Shown: positions 50,498 through 63,758, counted from the first letter of the stretch. The stretch: 64,000 bases of DNA from Aurantimonas endophytica (GCF_014196845.1 NZ_JACIEM010000003.1:62001-126000); one strand, 5' to 3'. Notes: generated by a model not told the origin, from the letters alone. A program made the numbers and translations.

Positions 50498-51375
50498 TCT
50501 ACGATCTCACCCTGAAGATCGGCTACGATTACCGTTCCGCGGTCACCGACGCCCGTCACAGCCTGCGTGTGCGCCCGCGCAGCGACCGCCAGCAGGCCGT
50601 CACCGACCTGACGCTGACGCTGGCGCCGTTGCCCGACGAGTGTATCGAGGAGCGGGACTTCTTCGGCAATGCCGTGGACGCGGTGGTGTTTCATCGCCCG
50701 CACCGGAACCTGTCGGTGGAGATGCGGGCGAGGGTCCAGGTCGATCGCCCGGTGGTGGAACTCGAGCGGGCGCCCGGCCTCGCCGAACTCGCCGAGACCG
50801 CCTTCCTCCACCGCGACAGCGGCGGCGAAGCGCCGATGCACTTCCTCGGCACCAGCCGGATCGTCGCGCCGCTGCCCGCCGTGACCGACTACGCCGAACC
50901 CACACTGGTCGCGCCGGGTTCGACGGGGCCGGCGATCCTCGCGCTCACCCGGCAGATCAAGGCCGACTTCGCCTATCTGCCCGGCTCGACCGATGTCCGC
51001 ACCAGCGTCGCCGCGGCGTTCGCGCAGCGCAGCGGCGTCTGTCAGGACTTCGCCCACATCATGATCGCCGCCCTGCGAGCCTGGCGCATACCGGCCGCCT
51101 ATGTCAGCGGCTTCCTGCGCACCGACCCGCCGCCCGGACGACCGCGGCTGGAAGGCGCCGACGCCATGCATGCATGGGTCGAGGCATGGCTCGGCGACGA
51201 TCTCGGCTGGGTGGGCTTCGACCCGACCAACGGCATCGTCGCCGGCGACGACCACGTCGTCGTGGCGGTGGGGCGTGACTACGCCGACGTCGCGCCGGTG
51301 GCGGGGACGTTCGTCACCACCGGCCGCCAGCGCACCCGCCATTCCGTCGACATGGTCCCCGTCCTCGAAGCCTGA
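50494..51375 (+). CDS. Transglutaminase-like cysteine peptidase-fold protein
   Basis: The 293-residue protein starts MIYDLTLKIGYDYRSAVTDARHSLRVRPRS, the bacterial transglutaminase N-terminal domain, followed by the core with Cys183 (RSGVCQDFAH), His226 (MHAWVEAWL) and Asp243 (GFDPTNG). The cysteine can form a thioester for peptide cleavage or transfer. The start ATG overlaps the ATP-grasp/Alpha-E stop, and the trio (two transglutaminases and an ATP-grasp/Alpha-E protein) is a known conserved neighbourhood, often with the proteasome-like Anbu, which I do not find here. Cytoplasmic; no signal peptide. Confidence 0.92.
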   Translation: MIYDLTLKIGYDYRSAVTDARHSLRVRPRSDRQQAVTDLTLTLAPLPDECIEERDFFGNAVDAVVFHRPHRNLSVEMRARVQVDRPVVELERAPGLAELAETAFLHRDSGGEAPMHFLGTSRIVAPLPAVTDYAEPTLVAPGSTGPAILALTRQIKADFAYLPGSTDVRTSVAAAFAQRSGVCQDFAHIMIAALRAWRIPAAYVSGFLRTDPPPGRPRLEGADAMHAWVEAWLGDDLGWVGFDPTNGIVAGDDHVVVAVGRDYADVAPVAGTFVTTGRQRTRHSVDMVPVLEA

Positions 51376-51455
51376 CGGACCGGTCAGTGAACCCATTGGT
51401 AACGGACGCATGATTACGTCCGATCAGAAAATTCCGATCGATCCCGGTTCTCCTG

Positions 51456-52655
51456 ATGCACGTCGACGCTCCCACCATGATCCTGCTGACGGGCGGGATC
51501 GCCCTGATCGCCGCGCTGTCGCTGGCGAACGAGTGGCGCAGGGGCCGCGAGCCCGCGATCGGTCTCTGGAGCATCGGCTTCGCGTGCATTGCCGTCGGCT
51601 CCTCGCTTTCGATCTCGCGGTTGGCCGGCTGGTACGTCGCCGGCATATGGTTGCCGCACGGCATGCTGATCGCCGCCCATGCCTGCTTTCTGTTCGGGGT
51701 TGCCGAGCATGTCGGCGTCCGGCCGCGACGCCTGTGGCTCACCGCTCTCCTGCCCTGGGCGATCTGCTATCTGCTGCCGGCCGACATGGGCAGTGCGCCG
51801 CTGCTCGTCCTCGTCAACTCGCTCACCGTCAGCGTCTATGCGCTCGCCTGCGCCCTCCTCCTGCTGCGCTTCGGTGATGGCTCCGCGAACCAGCGCATGC
51901 TGGGCGGGCTCTTCGCCTTCCACGGCGTCGTCTATCTGATCAGGGCCGCGCTGGTCGGCGTCGACGGCGCCTTCGTCAATCTCGGCCGGTTCGAGGGATT
52001 TGCCGTGTCGGCCGGCCTTTTCCACGGCGTCTTCGTCGCCATGCTGCTGGCCCTGCTGATGATTTCGGCCGTGCGCGGACGCCGCGAGTCCGACCTCGCC
52101 ACCCTCGCCCATAACGATCCGCTCACCGGCATCTACAACCGGCGCGCCTTCCTCGCGCTGACCGGCAAGGCGCTCTCGGCCCCCGCGCCGCGGCAGGCTT
52201 TGCCGGTAGCCGTCCTGCTGTTCGACCTCGACCATTTCAAGCGCCTCAACGACACCCATGGCCATGCCTTCGGCGACCGGGTCCTGCAGGATTTTGCGGC
52301 AACGGTGCGCGATCGCCTGCCAGGCGAGGCAATCTTCGCGCGGCTCGGCGGGGAGGAGTTCGCGGCGTTCCTGCCCCGCACGAGCGCCAAGGAGGCTGCC
52401 GAGCTCGGCTGGGCGATCGTCGGCGCCTTTGCCGAGGAACGGGCGAAGGGCATCGGTGCGACGGTCAGCGCGGGCCTTGCGACTGCGGCGGAAGCACTGC
52501 CGGTGGAGACGCTCATCGAAGCCGCCGATACGGCGCTTTACGAGGCCAAGCGCCGCGGGCGCAACCGGGTGGAGCAGGCGCCGGCCGTCACGTCATCGGC
52601 GCCTTCTGCCTATCCTCTTCCCGGGCAGGTCACCCGGGCTTACCACTGCGCGTGA
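51456..52655 (+). CDS. Diguanylate cyclase with N-terminal membrane sensor, no I-site
   Basis: A 399-residue protein with six or seven N-terminal membrane helices (residues about 8-205) and a GGDEF domain from about residue 220: DPLTGIYNRRAFLALTG, LLFDLDHFKRLNDTHGHAFGD and the active-site GGEEF within ARLGGEEFAAF. It should make cyclic di-GMP from GTP. The usual inhibitory I-site RxxD five residues before GGEEF is replaced by PGEA, so product inhibition is probably absent. The signal sensed by the membrane part is unknown. The last 16 bases overlap the end of the converging thiD gene. Confidence 0.93.
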   Translation: MHVDAPTMILLTGGIALIAALSLANEWRRGREPAIGLWSIGFACIAVGSSLSISRLAGWYVAGIWLPHGMLIAAHACFLFGVAEHVGVRPRRLWLTALLPWAICYLLPADMGSAPLLVLVNSLTVSVYALACALLLLRFGDGSANQRMLGGLFAFHGVVYLIRAALVGVDGAFVNLGRFEGFAVSAGLFHGVFVAMLLALLMISAVRGRRESDLATLAHNDPLTGIYNRRAFLALTGKALSAPAPRQALPVAVLLFDLDHFKRLNDTHGHAFGDRVLQDFAATVRDRLPGEAIFARLGGEEFAAFLPRTSAKEAAELGWAIVGAFAEERAKGIGATVSAGLATAAEALPVETLIEAADTALYEAKRRGRNRVEQAPAVTSSAPSAYPLPGQVTRAYHCA

Positions 52656-53443
52656 AAATGATGCGTCGGGCCGTGGCCCGAGCCGACATCGAGGCGGGCT
52701 GACGCGGCGATCGCTTCCGCGACATAGGACTTCGCCCGCCGCACCGCTTCGACCGGGTCGCCAGTCAGCGCCAGTTGCGCGGCGATCGCCGAGGAAAGGG
52801 TGCAGCCGGTCCCGTGGGTATTGGCTGTCTTAAGGCGGCGCCCCTCGAACCAGGTGGCGCGGCCATCTGCGAACAGCACGTCCGGACTGTCCTCGGCAGG
52901 CATGTGCCCGCCCTTGACCAGCGCCGAACGGCATCCGAGCGCCGTCAGCCGCCTTGCGGCATCTTCCATCGCCCCGCGCTCGCTCACCTCTTCCTCGCCC
53001 AGCAGTACCGCCGCCTCGGGAATGTTCGGCGTGATCATCGTCGCCAGGGGCAGCAGCTCGGAGCGCATGGCCGCAACGGCATCCTCGGCGAGCAGCCGGT
53101 CACCGCCCTTGGCGATCATCACCGGGTCGAGCACCACATGGGCCGGCCGGTGGCGGCGAAGCGCAGCGGCAATCGCCATCGCGATGCCGGCGGTCGCGAC
53201 CATCCCGATCTTCACCGCATCGACCCTGATATCGGCGAAGATCGCGTCGATCTGCCGGGTCACGAAATCCGGCGACACGAGTTCGACGCCGGTGACGCCT
53301 TGCGTGTTCTGCGTGGTCAGCGCGGTCACCACGGCCATGCCGTAGACGCCGTTGGCCGAGAACGCCTTGATATCGGCCTGGATCCCTGCACCGCCGGACG
53401 GGTCCGACCCGGCGATCGACAGGACGTTGCGGATGGTGGTCAT
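52640..53443 (-). CDS. thiD: Hydroxymethylpyrimidine/phosphomethylpyrimidine kinase
   Basis: The 267-residue ribokinase-fold enzyme phosphorylates HMP and HMP-phosphate for thiamine synthesis. Motifs: SIAGSDPSGGAGIQADIKAFSANGVYGMAVVTALTTQNTQGV at the N-terminus, LDPVMIAKGGDRLL, ITPNIPEAAVLLG and the anion-hole HGTGCTLSSAIAA. ATG 53443 is preferred to the upstream start at 53563, which adds unrelated residues. No TPP riboswitch and no other thiamine gene is seen nearby. It follows the glgB terminator and converges on the diguanylate cyclase gene. Confidence 0.95.
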   Translation of the reverse strand: MTTIRNVLSIAGSDPSGGAGIQADIKAFSANGVYGMAVVTALTTQNTQGVTGVELVSPDFVTRQIDAIFADIRVDAVKIGMVATAGIAMAIAAALRRHRPAHVVLDPVMIAKGGDRLLAEDAVAAMRSELLPLATMITPNIPEAAVLLGEEEVSERGAMEDAARRLTALGCRSALVKGGHMPAEDSPDVLFADGRATWFEGRRLKTANTHGTGCTLSSAIAAQLALTGDPVEAVRRAKSYVAEAIAASARLDVGSGHGPTHHFHAQW

Positions 53444-53494
53444 GGCGGGCTCCACTGTGCCGGGAAGCGAACGCCCGTCTCGAAGCAGATGAAA

Positions 53495-53523
53495 CCGGCC
53501 GGCGAATCTCGTCCGCCGGCCGG
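53495..53523 (-). terminator. Terminator-like hairpin after glgB
   Basis: CCGGCCGGCG (53495-53504) pairs with CGCCGGCCGG (53514-53523) around a nine-base loop. On the minus strand the stem is followed by TTTC. It lies 8 bases past the glgB stop and probably ends the glgE operon. Confidence 0.65.
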
Positions 53524-53531
53524 CCGTGATC

Positions 53532-55759
53532 TCAGTCTTCCTGGACCAGGACGATCGTGGCAAGCGGTGGCAGGGTCAGCGAGATCGAGAAAGGCCGCCC
53601 GTGGACCGAGTGTTCGGAGGCTTCCTTGCCGCCGAGATTGCCGACATTGGAACCGCCATAGATCTCGGCATCGGTGTTCAGCCGCTCGATCCAGCGACCG
53701 CCCTGCGGCACGCCGATCGCGTAGTCGTGCCGCGGCACCGGCGTGAAGTTCGAGACGATCAGCACGTTGCGTCCCTGCTTGTCCTTGCGCAGGAAGGCGA
53801 TGACGCTCTGCTCGACATTGGCGGTGTCGACCCACTCGAAGCCCGCCGGGTCGCAGTCCAGTTCGTGCAGCGCCGGGATCTCGCGATACATCGTGTTGAG
53901 ATCGCGCACGAGCCGCTGCACGCCCTTGTGCTCCGGCTGGTCGAGAAGGTGCCAGTCCAGCGAATGGTCATGGTTCCACTCGCCGACCTGGCCGAATTCG
54001 CCACCCATGAAGATCAGCTTCTTGCCCGGGTGGTTCCACATGAAACCGAAATAGGCCCGCAGATTGGCGAATTTCTGCCACTGGTCGCCGGGCATCTTGC
54101 CCAGCAGCGAGCCCTTTCCGTAGACCACCTCGTCGTGGCTCAGCGGCAGGACGAAGTTCTCCGAATAGGCGTAGACCATCCCGAAGGTCATGTGATGGTG
54201 GTGGTAGCGCCGGTTGATCGGGTCTTCCTGCATGTAATGCAGCGTGTCGTGCATCCAGCCCATGTTCCACTTGAAGTGGAAGCCGAGGCCACCCGCAGAG
54301 GTCGGCCGGGATACGTCCGGGAACGCCGTCGACTCCTCCGCGTGCGTCGTGGCCTTCGGATAGTACTCGCCGACCCGCTCGTTGGTGTCCTTCAGGAACG
54401 CCATCGCCTCGAGATTTTCCCGGCCGCCGTAGATATTGGGCTCCCATTCGCCGTGCTCGCGCGAATAGTCGAGATAGAGCATCGACGCGACGGCATCGAC
54501 GCGCAGGCCATCGATGTGGAACTGGTCGAGCCAATAAAGACCGTTCGCGACCAGGAAATTCTCCACCTCGCGGCGCCCATAGTCGTAGATCAGCGTGTTC
54601 CAGTCCTTGTGGAAACCGCGCTTCGGGTCGGGATGCTCGTAGAGCGGAGTCCCGTCGAACAGACCCAGGCCATGCACGTCGGTCGGGAAATGTCCCGGCA
54701 CCCAGTCGAGCAAGACGCCGATGCCGGCCTGATGGAAGGCGTCGACGAGGCGCGCGAAGCCCTCGGGCGTGCCGTGCCGCGCGGTCGGCGCGAACAGGCC
54801 GATCGGCTGGTAGCCCCAGGAGCCGTAGAACGGATGCTCGGATACCGGCAGCAACTCGACATGGGTGAAGCCCATGTCCCGGACATAGGGGACCAGCTCG
54901 CGTGCCAGATCGTCATAGTCCAGGAAGGCGTTGCCGTCGCCGCGCATCCAGGACCCCAGATGCACCTCGTAGATCGAGATCGGCTTCTCGCGATCCTGCC
55001 AGTCGGTCGGGTGGCTCCGGAATTCGGCGTCCTGCCACTCGTGCTGCACCAGGCCGTCGACGATCGACGCGGTCGAGGGGGCCATTTCCTGCCGGAAGCC
55101 GACCGGATCGGCCTTCAGCGGCAGGACGTTGCCGTCGCGGCCGATCAGCTCGTATTTGTAGACCTCGCCGCGCCCGATGCCCGGCACGAACAATTCCCAC
55201 ATGCCGGTCTCGTGGCGCTGGCGCATCGCGTGGCGGCGACCATCCCAGCTGTTGAAATTGCCGACCACCGAGACCCGCCTGGCATTGGGGGCCCATACCG
55301 CGAACGCCGTGCCGGCGACGCCGTCCATTGTCGTCGGATGGGCACCCAGCCGCTCATAGAGCCGATAGTGATTGCCTTCGGCGAGGAAATAGACGTCCTG
55401 CTCGCCCAGCAACGTGCCGAAGCGATAGGTGTCCTCCTCCTCCCAGCTGTCGGCGCCGTGGGTGTAGCGCAACCGATACGGCTGCCCCCCGGCCCGGCCG
55501 GGCAAGAAGCCGGAAAACAGGCCGTCCTGCTCCGTCGATTCGAGCTCCGCAACGGTGCTCCCGGACGGCTCGATCACCGTCGCGCTGTCGGCACCCGGCC
55601 GGAACACGCGCACGATCACGCCCCCGTCGACGGCATGCGGTCCGAGCACGGCGAACGGGTCGCCGTGCTGGCCGTTGGCTATCGCCGCGGCCGCTTCCGG
55701 TATCATGCGATGGTCGATCGGGGCAGCGCCCGCCCCGGCCCTGAGATTGGTCATGGTCA

Positions 55760-55760
<1 letters not shown>
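53532..55760 (-). CDS. glgB: 1,4-alpha-glucan branching enzyme
   Basis: The 742-residue GH13 enzyme adds alpha-1,6 branches to glucan. An N-terminal beta-sandwich pair (residues to about 220, [27 protein letters not shown]) precedes the barrel with [23 protein letters not shown] (nucleophile) and the acid within [15 protein letters not shown]-type [13 protein letters not shown] is present. The ATG at 55760 shares one base with the treS stop (TGATG). It acts on chains made by GlgE, completing the pathway. Confidence 0.96.
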
Positions 55761-59089
<3,329 letters not shown>

Positions 59090-59117
59090 CGGAGAGAGTG
59101 GCTTTCGCTCTTGAGTG

Positions 59118-61181
59118 TCAGCGTGTGATCTTGAAGACGGCGTAGGGCCGGTCGTGCGGATTCATCCACCAATGCTGGATCTTGCCGCGCCAGACGAAGC
59201 TCTGGCCCGTCACCATGTCCTCGACCATCACCGTGCCGTCGTCCGGCAGGCCGAGTTCCCAGAGCGGGACCTCGAAATGGCCGCCCTGCGGCGCGTGCGG
59301 GTCCAGCGTGACGGCAAACAGCAGGAACGAGGAAAGGTCGTCCGTGCGCTTGGCATAGTAGACGACGTTGTCGTTCCAGAAATTGAAGAACGCCAGATTG
59401 CGGAAGTCCCGCATCGCCGGCTCGGTGCGGCGAAGCCGGTTGAAGAAGGCGACGTCGTCGCGGATATTCCCGGGTGCCTTCCAGTCGAAGGCACGGATCT
59501 CGTATTTCTCCGAATTGAGATACTCCTCCTTGCCCGGAACGGGAAGGAATTCGCACAGCTCGAACCCGGAATAGATGCCGTAATTGCCGGCCATCGTGGC
59601 CGCCAGCGCCAGGCGGGTACGGAAGCCCGGCCGCCCGCTGACCTGGAGGTAGAGCGGGTTGATATCCGGCGTGTTGACGAAGAAGTTCGGGCGCATGAAC
59701 TCGGCGCACTCGTCCTGCGTCAGTTCGGTCAGATATTCCTGCAGCTCCGCCTTGGTGTTGCGCCAGGTGAAGTAGGAATAGGACTGGTTGTAGCCGACCT
59801 TGGCCAGCCGCTTCATCACCTTCGGGCGGGTGAAGGCCTCGGCGAGGAACACGACGCCCGGATCGACCTTGCGCACTTCGGCGATCATCCACTCCCAGAA
59901 CGGGAACGGCTTGGTGTGCGGGTTGTCGACGCGGAAGATCCGCACGCCCTTGTCCAGCCAGAACAGCACGATGTCGCGCAGCTGGTACCAGATCGAGGGC
60001 AGCGCGCCGCGGTAGAAATGGACGTTGACGATGTCCTCGTATTTCTTCGGCGGATTCTCGGCGTACTGGATCGTGCCGTCCGGGCGCCAGTCGAACCATT
60101 CCGGATGCTCGCGAATCCACGGATGATCGGGCGAACACTGGATGGCGAAGTCGAGCGCGATCTCCAGCCCGTGCCTCTTGGCCGCCTCGATTAGCCGGGC
60201 GAAATCCTCGAACGTGCCGAGCTCGGGGTGGATCGCGTCGTGCCCGCCCTCCGCCGAACCGATCGCATAGGGGCTGCCCGGATCGTCGGGGCCGGGCGTC
60301 AGCGTGTTGTTCTTGCCCTTGCGGTTGACCTTGCCGATCGGGTGGATCGGCGTGAAATAGAGGACGTCGAAGCCCATTTCCTCGATGTCGGGCAGCCGCT
60401 TGATGACGTCGTCGAACGTGCCGTGACGCGTCACGTCGCCGGACTGCGAGCGCGGCATCAGCTCGTACCATGCCGAGAAGGCCGCGGCCGGCCGGTCGAC
60501 CCAGACCGGCACCTTGCCGGGGTAACGCGAAAGGTTGGTGCGGTGCCCCGCCGCCGCAAGCAGCGCCGCCGTCTCCGGCGCCTGCATCAGCGCGTACTGG
60601 CCATCGAAATCCTTCTTCGAGGCAAGCTTCTCCAGCTTTTCCTGCAGCTTCTGCAGCGCCTTCTGGTCCGTCTTCGAACCACGGCCGGAGTTCTGGGCCT
60701 CCTTGACGAGATCCAGCGCCTCGATCAGCTCGAGCTCGATCTTCTGGCCGGCGTCGCGCTTCTTCTTCGCCTCGTCCCGCCATGTCGCGTAGAGATCGCG
60801 CCAGGCGATGATCGAGTACCGATAGGGCCCGGCCTTGTCGAAGACGATCCGGGCCGACCAGCGGTCGTTGACGACGAAGGCAAGCGGGGTTTCCGCCCAG
60901 CTTTCCTCGGCATCGGCCGGGCCGTAGATCACCGCCGCGGCGATCTTGTCGTGACCGTCGCTGAACACATCGGCCGAGACGACCAGCGGCTCGCCCTCTG
61001 CACGCTTGACCGCAAAGCGGCCGCCGTCGATCTCCGGCGCAACGCCTTCGATGACGACGCGGTTGGCGGCGAGTGCCAGGAGCGCCTCTTCCCCGCCCCG
61101 AGCCTGGAGCGCAGGAGCGGAGCCGGCGGCGAGTTCACGAGGCCTGGCCCGCTTGCGCGGCGTCTGGATAGCGTCGTCCAT
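59118..61181 (-). CDS. glgE: Alpha-1,4-glucan:maltose-1-phosphate maltosyltransferase
   Basis: The 687-residue GH13_3 enzyme elongates glucan with maltose units from maltose-1-phosphate. The N-terminal beta domain (RVVIEGVAPEIDGGRFAVKR) and the helical insert near residues 140-195 (Lys/Glu-rich) precede the barrel: DVLYFTPIHPIGKVNRKGKNN is the maltosyl-phosphate binding signature, nucleophile in VRIFRVDNPHTKPFPFWEW, acid in VVFLAEAFTRPKVM. First gene of glgE-treS/pep2-glgB. The upstream 174 bases should hold the promoter; a GGAAC at 61314-ish lacks a matching -10. Confidence 0.97.
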   Translation of the reverse strand: MDDAIQTPRKRARPRELAAGSAPALQARGGEEALLALAANRVVIEGVAPEIDGGRFAVKRAEGEPLVVSADVFSDGHDKIAAAVIYGPADAEESWAETPLAFVVNDRWSARIVFDKAGPYRYSIIAWRDLYATWRDEAKKKRDAGQKIELELIEALDLVKEAQNSGRGSKTDQKALQKLQEKLEKLASKKDFDGQYALMQAPETAALLAAAGHRTNLSRYPGKVPVWVDRPAAAFSAWYELMPRSQSGDVTRHGTFDDVIKRLPDIEEMGFDVLYFTPIHPIGKVNRKGKNNTLTPGPDDPGSPYAIGSAEGGHDAIHPELGTFEDFARLIEAAKRHGLEIALDFAIQCSPDHPWIREHPEWFDWRPDGTIQYAENPPKKYEDIVNVHFYRGALPSIWYQLRDIVLFWLDKGVRIFRVDNPHTKPFPFWEWMIAEVRKVDPGVVFLAEAFTRPKVMKRLAKVGYNQSYSYFTWRNTKAELQEYLTELTQDECAEFMRPNFFVNTPDINPLYLQVSGRPGFRTRLALAATMAGNYGIYSGFELCEFLPVPGKEEYLNSEKYEIRAFDWKAPGNIRDDVAFFNRLRRTEPAMRDFRNLAFFNFWNDNVVYYAKRTDDLSSFLLFAVTLDPHAPQGGHFEVPLWELGLPDDGTVMVEDMVTGQSFVWRGKIQHWWMNPHDRPYAVFKITR

Positions 61182-61355
61182 GAGAACTTCCCCGAATTGA
61201 TCGCACGGCGATCACCGTATCGCTCCCTGGCGACACGGCGATGGCAGGCGGGATGCCGGTGCTCCGAGGAACAGCCGGCACAGTTCGCCCGCTCTAAGCT
61301 TAAGGCCGGCCGCGCGGGCTGGTTCCCACCGCAGTGCAAAAGACTGCTGCGACGG

Positions 61356-62204
61356 CTATCCCTCGTAGGCTCTCACCGTCTGGCGCTGTTCGCCGAGCCC
61401 CTTGCCGCCGAGCGTGATGACGTCGCCGGGCTTCAGATAGCGTTCCGGCTTCATGCCCATGCCGACGCCGGGTGGCGTGCCGGTGGTGATGACGTCCCCG
61501 GGCATCAGGCGCATGAACTGCGAGATGTAGGAGACAAGCGTCTTCACGCCGAAGATCATCGTCTTGGTCGAGCCGGTCTGCATCCGCTCGCCGTTGACGT
61601 CCAGCCAGAGATCGACCGCCTGCGGGTCGCCGAGTTCGTCCGGTGTCACCAGCCATGGGCCGAGCGGGCCGAAGGTCGGGGCGCTCTTGCCCTTCATCCA
61701 CTGGCCGCCGCGCTGCGCCTGGAAGGTCCGCTCCGACACGTCGTTGCAGAGGCAGAAGCCGGCGACATGGTCCATCGCCTGGTCCTCGGAAACGTAGAGC
61801 GCCTCCTCGCCGATGACGATGGCGATCTCGACCTCCCAGTCGAGCCGGTCCGAGCCCTTCGGCACGATGACGTCGTCATGCGGCCCGACGATCGAGGACG
61901 TCGCCTTGTTGAAGAGGATCGGCTCCTTCGGGATCTCCATCCCGGATTCCTTCGCATGGTCGGCATAGTTCAGGCCGACGGCGATGAAATGCCCGACCCG
62001 GCCGACGCAGGGGCCGATGCGATGCGACGGATCGGCCTTGGCGAGTGCCTTGGGGTTGATCGCCCGGAGCTTGTCGAGGCTCGCCCGCGACAGCGCCTCG
62101 CCGGCGAGATCGTCGATCTCCTCCGACAGATCCCGCAGGATGTTCTCGTCGTCGATCAGTCCCGGCTTCTCCGAACCGCTTTCACCGTAACGCACCAGTC
62201 GCAT
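61356..62204 (-). CDS. Fumarylacetoacetate hydrolase (FAH) family protein
   Basis: The 282-residue protein has an N-terminal RLVRYGESGSEKPGLIDDE domain and the FAH barrel from about residue 70: HFIAVGLNYADHAKESG, FNKATSSIVGPHDDVIVP, the metal-binding LDWEVEIAIVIG (glutamates) and CNDVSERTFQ, then TGTPPGVGMGMKP. FAH enzymes use Mg or Ca to cleave C-C bonds or hydrate keto acids; members include acylpyruvases, 2-hydroxyhepta-2,4-diene-1,7-dioate isomerase and ureidoglycolate lyase-like proteins. Its position beside purine-catabolism genes would fit a ureidoglycolate-type role, but this is only inference from context; the two are 162 bases apart. Confidence 0.83.
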   Translation of the reverse strand: MRLVRYGESGSEKPGLIDDENILRDLSEEIDDLAGEALSRASLDKLRAINPKALAKADPSHRIGPCVGRVGHFIAVGLNYADHAKESGMEIPKEPILFNKATSSIVGPHDDVIVPKGSDRLDWEVEIAIVIGEEALYVSEDQAMDHVAGFCLCNDVSERTFQAQRGGQWMKGKSAPTFGPLGPWLVTPDELGDPQAVDLWLDVNGERMQTGSTKTMIFGVKTLVSYISQFMRLMPGDVITTGTPPGVGMGMKPERYLKPGDVITLGGKGLGEQRQTVRAYEG

Positions 62205-62366
62205 GCCATTCCTCCATCGCGGATTTCGTGCGCCGCGACCGCGCTGGCGACCGGGCTCGGCAAGGGAGATAGCCGCCGCCGACGATTTGTCGCGGTCCGG
62301 CGTCGAATTCTGCGGCGTGGCCGGGCGATTGTGAGGTGGGACAGGGAGGCCCTTTATGGGCCGCGA

Positions 62367-63758
62367 CTACTGCGCCGACTCTCCCGCCCCGGGGGCGATA
62401 TCCGGCGGCGCGAGGTCCTGCCGCGCCGGCAGCGGTCGCCGCGGGGTGCCGCGCTCATAGGCCCGGTGGCCGAAAACGTAGGTCGCCACCGTCGCCCGCT
62501 CGTCGCCGAGCGTCATCAGCGCGAACAGCTCCTCCTCCAGCGTCTCGACGCGCTCCATCCGCCGCCGCATCGCCGGCGTGGCCGAACTGTCGAGCACCAC
62601 GAGATCGGCCTCGTGGCCCGCAATGATGCGGCCGATCCGGTTGTCGAGGCCCATCGCCTCGGCATTGCCCGCGGTCATCATGTGGAAGGCCTCGAGCGCC
62701 GGCAGCTTCTGGCTCCGCAGCGCCAGCACCTTGTAGGCCTCAGCGGCGGTCCGCAGCATCGAATAGCTGGTGCCGCCGCCGATATCGGTGGCGAGCCCGA
62801 CCTTGATGTCGCCCTCGCGTATCGCCTCGCGGTCGAACAGGCCGGAGCCGAGAAAGAGGTTCGAGGTCGGGCAGAACACCGCCGTCGCGCCGCCGGCGGA
62901 AAGCGCCGCCCGTTCGCGCACCGACAGATGGATGCAGTGGCCGAACATCGCCTTCTCGCGCACCAGCCCGTAGCGCTCGTAGACTTCCGTATAGTCCTTC
63001 GACCACGGGAATGCCTCGCGCACGAAGGCGATCTCCGCCTCGTTCTCCGACAGATGCGTCTGGATGTGCATGTCCGGAAATTCGCTCGCCAGCGCCTCGG
63101 CCGCCTCCAGCTGCATCTCGCTCGATGTCGGCGCGAAGCGCGGGGTGATGGCATAGGAAAGCCGGCCCTTGCCGTGCCAGCGGCGGATCAGGTCGCGCGA
63201 TTGCTGGTAGCCGGTCTCCGGCGTGTCGAGCAGCGCCGGCGGGCCGTTGCGGTCCATCATCACCTTGCCGGCGACCATGCGCATGTTTCGTTGCGCGGCC
63301 TCCGCGAAGAACGCCTCGACGCTCTCCGGATGGCTGGTGCAGAAGACACCGGCCGTCGTCGTGCCGCTGGCGAGGAGCTCGTCGAGAAGGAAGCGCGAGG
63401 CAGAAGCGGCGACGGCTGGATCGCCGTAGCGGCTCTCTTCCGGAAAGGTGTATTTCGCCAGCCATTCCATCAGCTCGGCGCCATAGGAGGCGATGACCTG
63501 CGTCTGAGGCATGTGGAGATGCGGGTCGATGAAGCCCGGCAGCACCAGATGCGGCCGGTGGTCGACGACGGTCATGTCCGGGCGCAGCCGCTTGAGCAGG
63601 GCGCTCGCCTCGCCGACCTCGCGGATCAGCCCCTTCTCGACGACGACCAGCCCGTCTTCGACATAGCGGACGGCGCGGCCGAGCTCCTCGTCGCGCGGGT
63701 CGGCGTCGAAGGAGAGGAGCCGGCCGCGGATCGCGATGCTGCCGCCCTGCCCGGTCAT
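62367..63758 (-). CDS. guaD: Guanine deaminase
   Basis: The 463-residue amidohydrolase hydrolyses guanine to xanthine and ammonia. Metal-ligand motifs are present: GFIDPHLHMPQTQVI (first HxH), a middle HLSENEAEI, FGHCIHLS and the aspartate in GLATDIGGGTSYSML. The N-terminal LLSFDADPRDEELGRAVRYVEDGLVVVEKG is characteristic of bacterial GuaD. The start at 63758 overlaps the preceding gene by ATGA, so the two are coupled. Likely part of a purine-degradation operon that continues outside the window. Confidence 0.95.
   Translation of the reverse strand: MTGQGGSIAIRGRLLSFDADPRDEELGRAVRYVEDGLVVVEKGLIREVGEASALLKRLRPDMTVVDHRPHLVLPGFIDPHLHMPQTQVIASYGAELMEWLAKYTFPEESRYGDPAVAASASRFLLDELLASGTTTAGVFCTSHPESVEAFFAEAAQRNMRMVAGKVMMDRNGPPALLDTPETGYQQSRDLIRRWHGKGRLSYAITPRFAPTSSEMQLEAAEALASEFPDMHIQTHLSENEAEIAFVREAFPWSKDYTEVYERYGLVREKAMFGHCIHLSVRERAALSAGGATAVFCPTSNLFLGSGLFDREAIREGDIKVGLATDIGGGTSYSMLRTAAEAYKVLALRSQKLPALEAFHMMTAGNAEAMGLDNRIGRIIAGHEADLVVLDSSATPAMRRRMERVETLEEELFALMTLGDERATVATYVFGHRAYERGTPRRPLPARQDLAPPDIAPGAGESAQ

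Noticed and set aside
52640-53531. TPP riboswitch near thiD
   Set aside because: The upstream region is short, holds the glgB terminator hairpin and shows no conserved CUGAGA-type thi-box.
61310-61320. GGAAC on the minus strand upstream of glgE
   Set aside because: The bases at the -10 position read CCTT/CTTA, a poor match.
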